Part shown: piece after piece, positions 62,904 through 64,000 of the stretch | How positions within the stretch are numbered: position 1 is the first letter of the stretch | Layout of the letters: each line of letters starts with the position of its first letter | NCBI GenBank assembly: GCA_041392785.1 | Contig: JAWKLK010000005.1 | Coordinates: 186,001 to 250,000, forward strand | Direction of reading: 5' to 3' | Length of the DNA stretch: 64,000 nucleotides | Source of the DNA: OLB9 sp041392785 | GTDB taxonomy: Bacteria; Bacteroidota; Bacteroidia; Chitinophagales; Saprospiraceae | Position numbers and translations under genes: made by a program | The notes under the pieces: generated by a model | Told to the model about the DNA's origin: nothing | Seen by the model: only the letters and a program-made list of their open reading frames with translations | Databases searched by the model: none

Positions 62904-62911
62904 TATTTTTG
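62904..62911 (+). promoter_or_regulatory. Bacteroidota -7 promoter box (TATTTTTG)
   Basis: An exact match 20 bases before the ATG of the second metalloprotease, separating it from the crt operon. Confidence 0.5.
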
Positions 62912-62930
62912 CATCACAATATTATTATCC

Positions 62931-64000
62931 ATGAAAATTTTTTTTAAAACAGTAGTTTTTCTGCTGTCAATTTCTGTGCTTAATGGGCAAAATTGGTCTT
63001 TATTGAGAGAGAATTCCGATGTTCAATCTTATGATTTTAAACCATTAAAGTTTAAATTGTATCACATCGATGATGCATATTGTAAATCTATTTTGTGGTC
63101 CGCACCACATGAAAATGATGTTGATGTACGTAACTCTACTACCGTATTGACCGTACCTACTGCTGATGGAATGCTGCATGATTTCAAAATTGTGGAATAT
63201 GATATGATGGAGTCAGAACTAAAAGCCAAATTCAGCGAAATCAAAACCTTTTATGGTGTATCAACTATAGATGGGTTGGCGCGCATTCGTATCGATTACG
63301 GCGCACAAGGATTTAGGGCTGTGATTAATCAGGTTGGGAAAAAGACCTTTATCGATTATGCTGGAAGGTTTCAATCTGATGAACGAATTGTGTATTTTAA
63401 ACATGACTATCCTAATCTGGGTAATTGGACTTGTAATGTAGAACTTAGTGAAGAAGTACGTGAGCACAATAGCTTGAGGATTGGAGATTGCCAACTTAGA
63501 TCTTATCGCTTGGCACAAGCTACTACCATAGAATATTCGGCATACCATGGTGGTACCCAGGCGACTGTAATGACTGCCGTCACAAATGCCATCAACAGAG
63601 TAAATGAAGTATATGAAGCAGAGTTGGCTGTCCGACTCATTCTTGTTAATAATACAAACCTTCTTTTTTATTTTACATCAGATAATTATTCTAATACTGG
63701 AGGTAGTTCTGACCTTTCAGCAAACCAAACTAACTGTACGAATGTAATCGGTTCTGCCAACTATGATATTGGGCACGTCTTTGGTACAGGTGATGGTGGT
63801 ATCGCAGGTCTTGGAGTAGTGTGTTCATCGAATAGCAAAGCGCAAGGGTATACAGGCAGACCTGCACCTGTTGGTGATCCTTTTGTCATTGACTATGTCA
63901 CCCATGAAATGGGTCATCAATTTAAAGCAAATCATACACAATATAACAGCTGTAATAGAAACAATGCTACGGCTATGGAACCTGGTAGTGCTTCAACTAT
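62931..64000 (+). CDS. Reprolysin-like secreted metalloprotease, partial
   Basis: The first 356 codons of a second metzincin-type protease, cut by the right edge. A signal peptide (MKIFFKTVVFLLSISVLNG) is followed by a propeptide and a catalytic domain. The zinc motif HEMGHQFKANH (about 324-334) fits HExxHxxxxxH, and a TAMEPGSAS segment after it holds a likely Met-turn. It differs from the PKD protease in the propeptide (ARIRIDYGAQGFRAVI) and in a Cys-containing SNCT-like insertion. The C-terminal architecture, probably PKD or T9SS, lies outside the window. Confidence 0.85.
   Translation, partial: MKIFFKTVVFLLSISVLNGQNWSLLRENSDVQSYDFKPLKFKLYHIDDAYCKSILWSAPHENDVDVRNSTTVLTVPTADGMLHDFKIVEYDMMESELKAKFSEIKTFYGVSTIDGLARIRIDYGAQGFRAVINQVGKKTFIDYAGRFQSDERIVYFKHDYPNLGNWTCNVELSEEVREHNSLRIGDCQLRSYRLAQATTIEYSAYHGGTQATVMTAVTNAINRVNEVYEAELAVRLILVNNTNLLFYFTSDNYSNTGGSSDLSANQTNCTNVIGSANYDIGHVFGTGDGGIAGLGVVCSSNSKAQGYTGRPAPVGDPFVIDYVTHEMGHQFKANHTQYNSCNRNNATAMEPGSAST

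Noticed and set aside
1..64000. CRISPR, insertion sequences, prophage or defence island
   Set aside because: No repeat-spacer array, transposase, integrase or known defence domain was recognised; gene content is largely housekeeping, carotenoid and secreted proteins.

Overview
The window looks like a chromosomal segment of a free-living Bacteroidota, most likely Saprospiraceae or another Saprospiria/Chitinophagales-type lineage. The base composition is AT-rich. At least four complete secreted proteins end in a YPNP-type type IX secretion (T9SS) sorting domain, and a fifth has a related tail. Many intergenic regions carry the Bacteroidota -7 promoter box TAnnTTTG. PKD-rich metalloproteases and lipoproteins are common, and carotenoid genes are present. 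No rRNA, tRNA, CRISPR array, prophage or insertion sequence was recognised.

Layout. 1-2317 (minus): a two-gene Fe-S electron-transfer pair (HdrB-like and a membrane HdrC/NarI-like protein), with a cut gene at the left edge. 2417-10040: a phosphoribosyltransferase, a secreted esterase, a small exported protein, then a tight rhomboid / M14 peptidase / priA run. 10060-17307: secreted proteins, namely a T9SS protein, the relic of a second T9SS tail, a reprolysin-like protease with ten PKD domains, and a secreted endonuclease I. 17387-25231: htpG, small lipoproteins, an ACMSD-like amidohydrolase, a barrel/LVIVD-propeller pair and an M29 aminopeptidase. 25311-27874: a cysteine-rich lipoprotein plus a T9SS protein, whose start region carries an 11-bp tandem repeat that sets the reading frame. 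28101-31065: a DEAD-box helicase operon with AHSA1 and two DUF1801 proteins. 31255-36092: pheT, a coiled-coil gene, zapA and rny. 36523-43943: an Ig-like lipoprotein, a very large starch-binding GH13 enzyme, and a Cys/Gly-rich T9SS protein. 43992-57846: housekeeping genes (gpmI-purL, DUF4783, M50 protease, acyl-CoA dehydrogenase, ACC deaminase-like, lysS-plsC, HEAT-cyclophilin lipoprotein). 58005-62887: smpB, then a CarH/LitR-like B12-type MerR regulator followed by crtI-crtB-crtZ-crtYcd. 62931-64000: the start of a second reprolysin-like secreted protease.

How the genes work together. The crt block should make zeaxanthin-type carotenoids (phytoene synthase, desaturase, lycopene cyclase, hydroxylase) under a putative adenosylcobalamin light sensor. 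The lycopene cyclase is split by two compensating one-base frameshifts, and the desaturase has no ATG/GTG/TTG start in frame. Secreted proteases, a nuclease and a starch-active enzyme fit a polymer-degrading lifestyle.

The strongest candidate for something undescribed is the 11-bp repeat at 27786-27832. An ATG behind a good -7 box reads through the four copies and is out of frame with the lipoprotein. Removing one copy would join it to the lipoprotein with a basic n-region. This looks like a phase-variable surface lipoprotein. No wholly novel multi-gene system was found.
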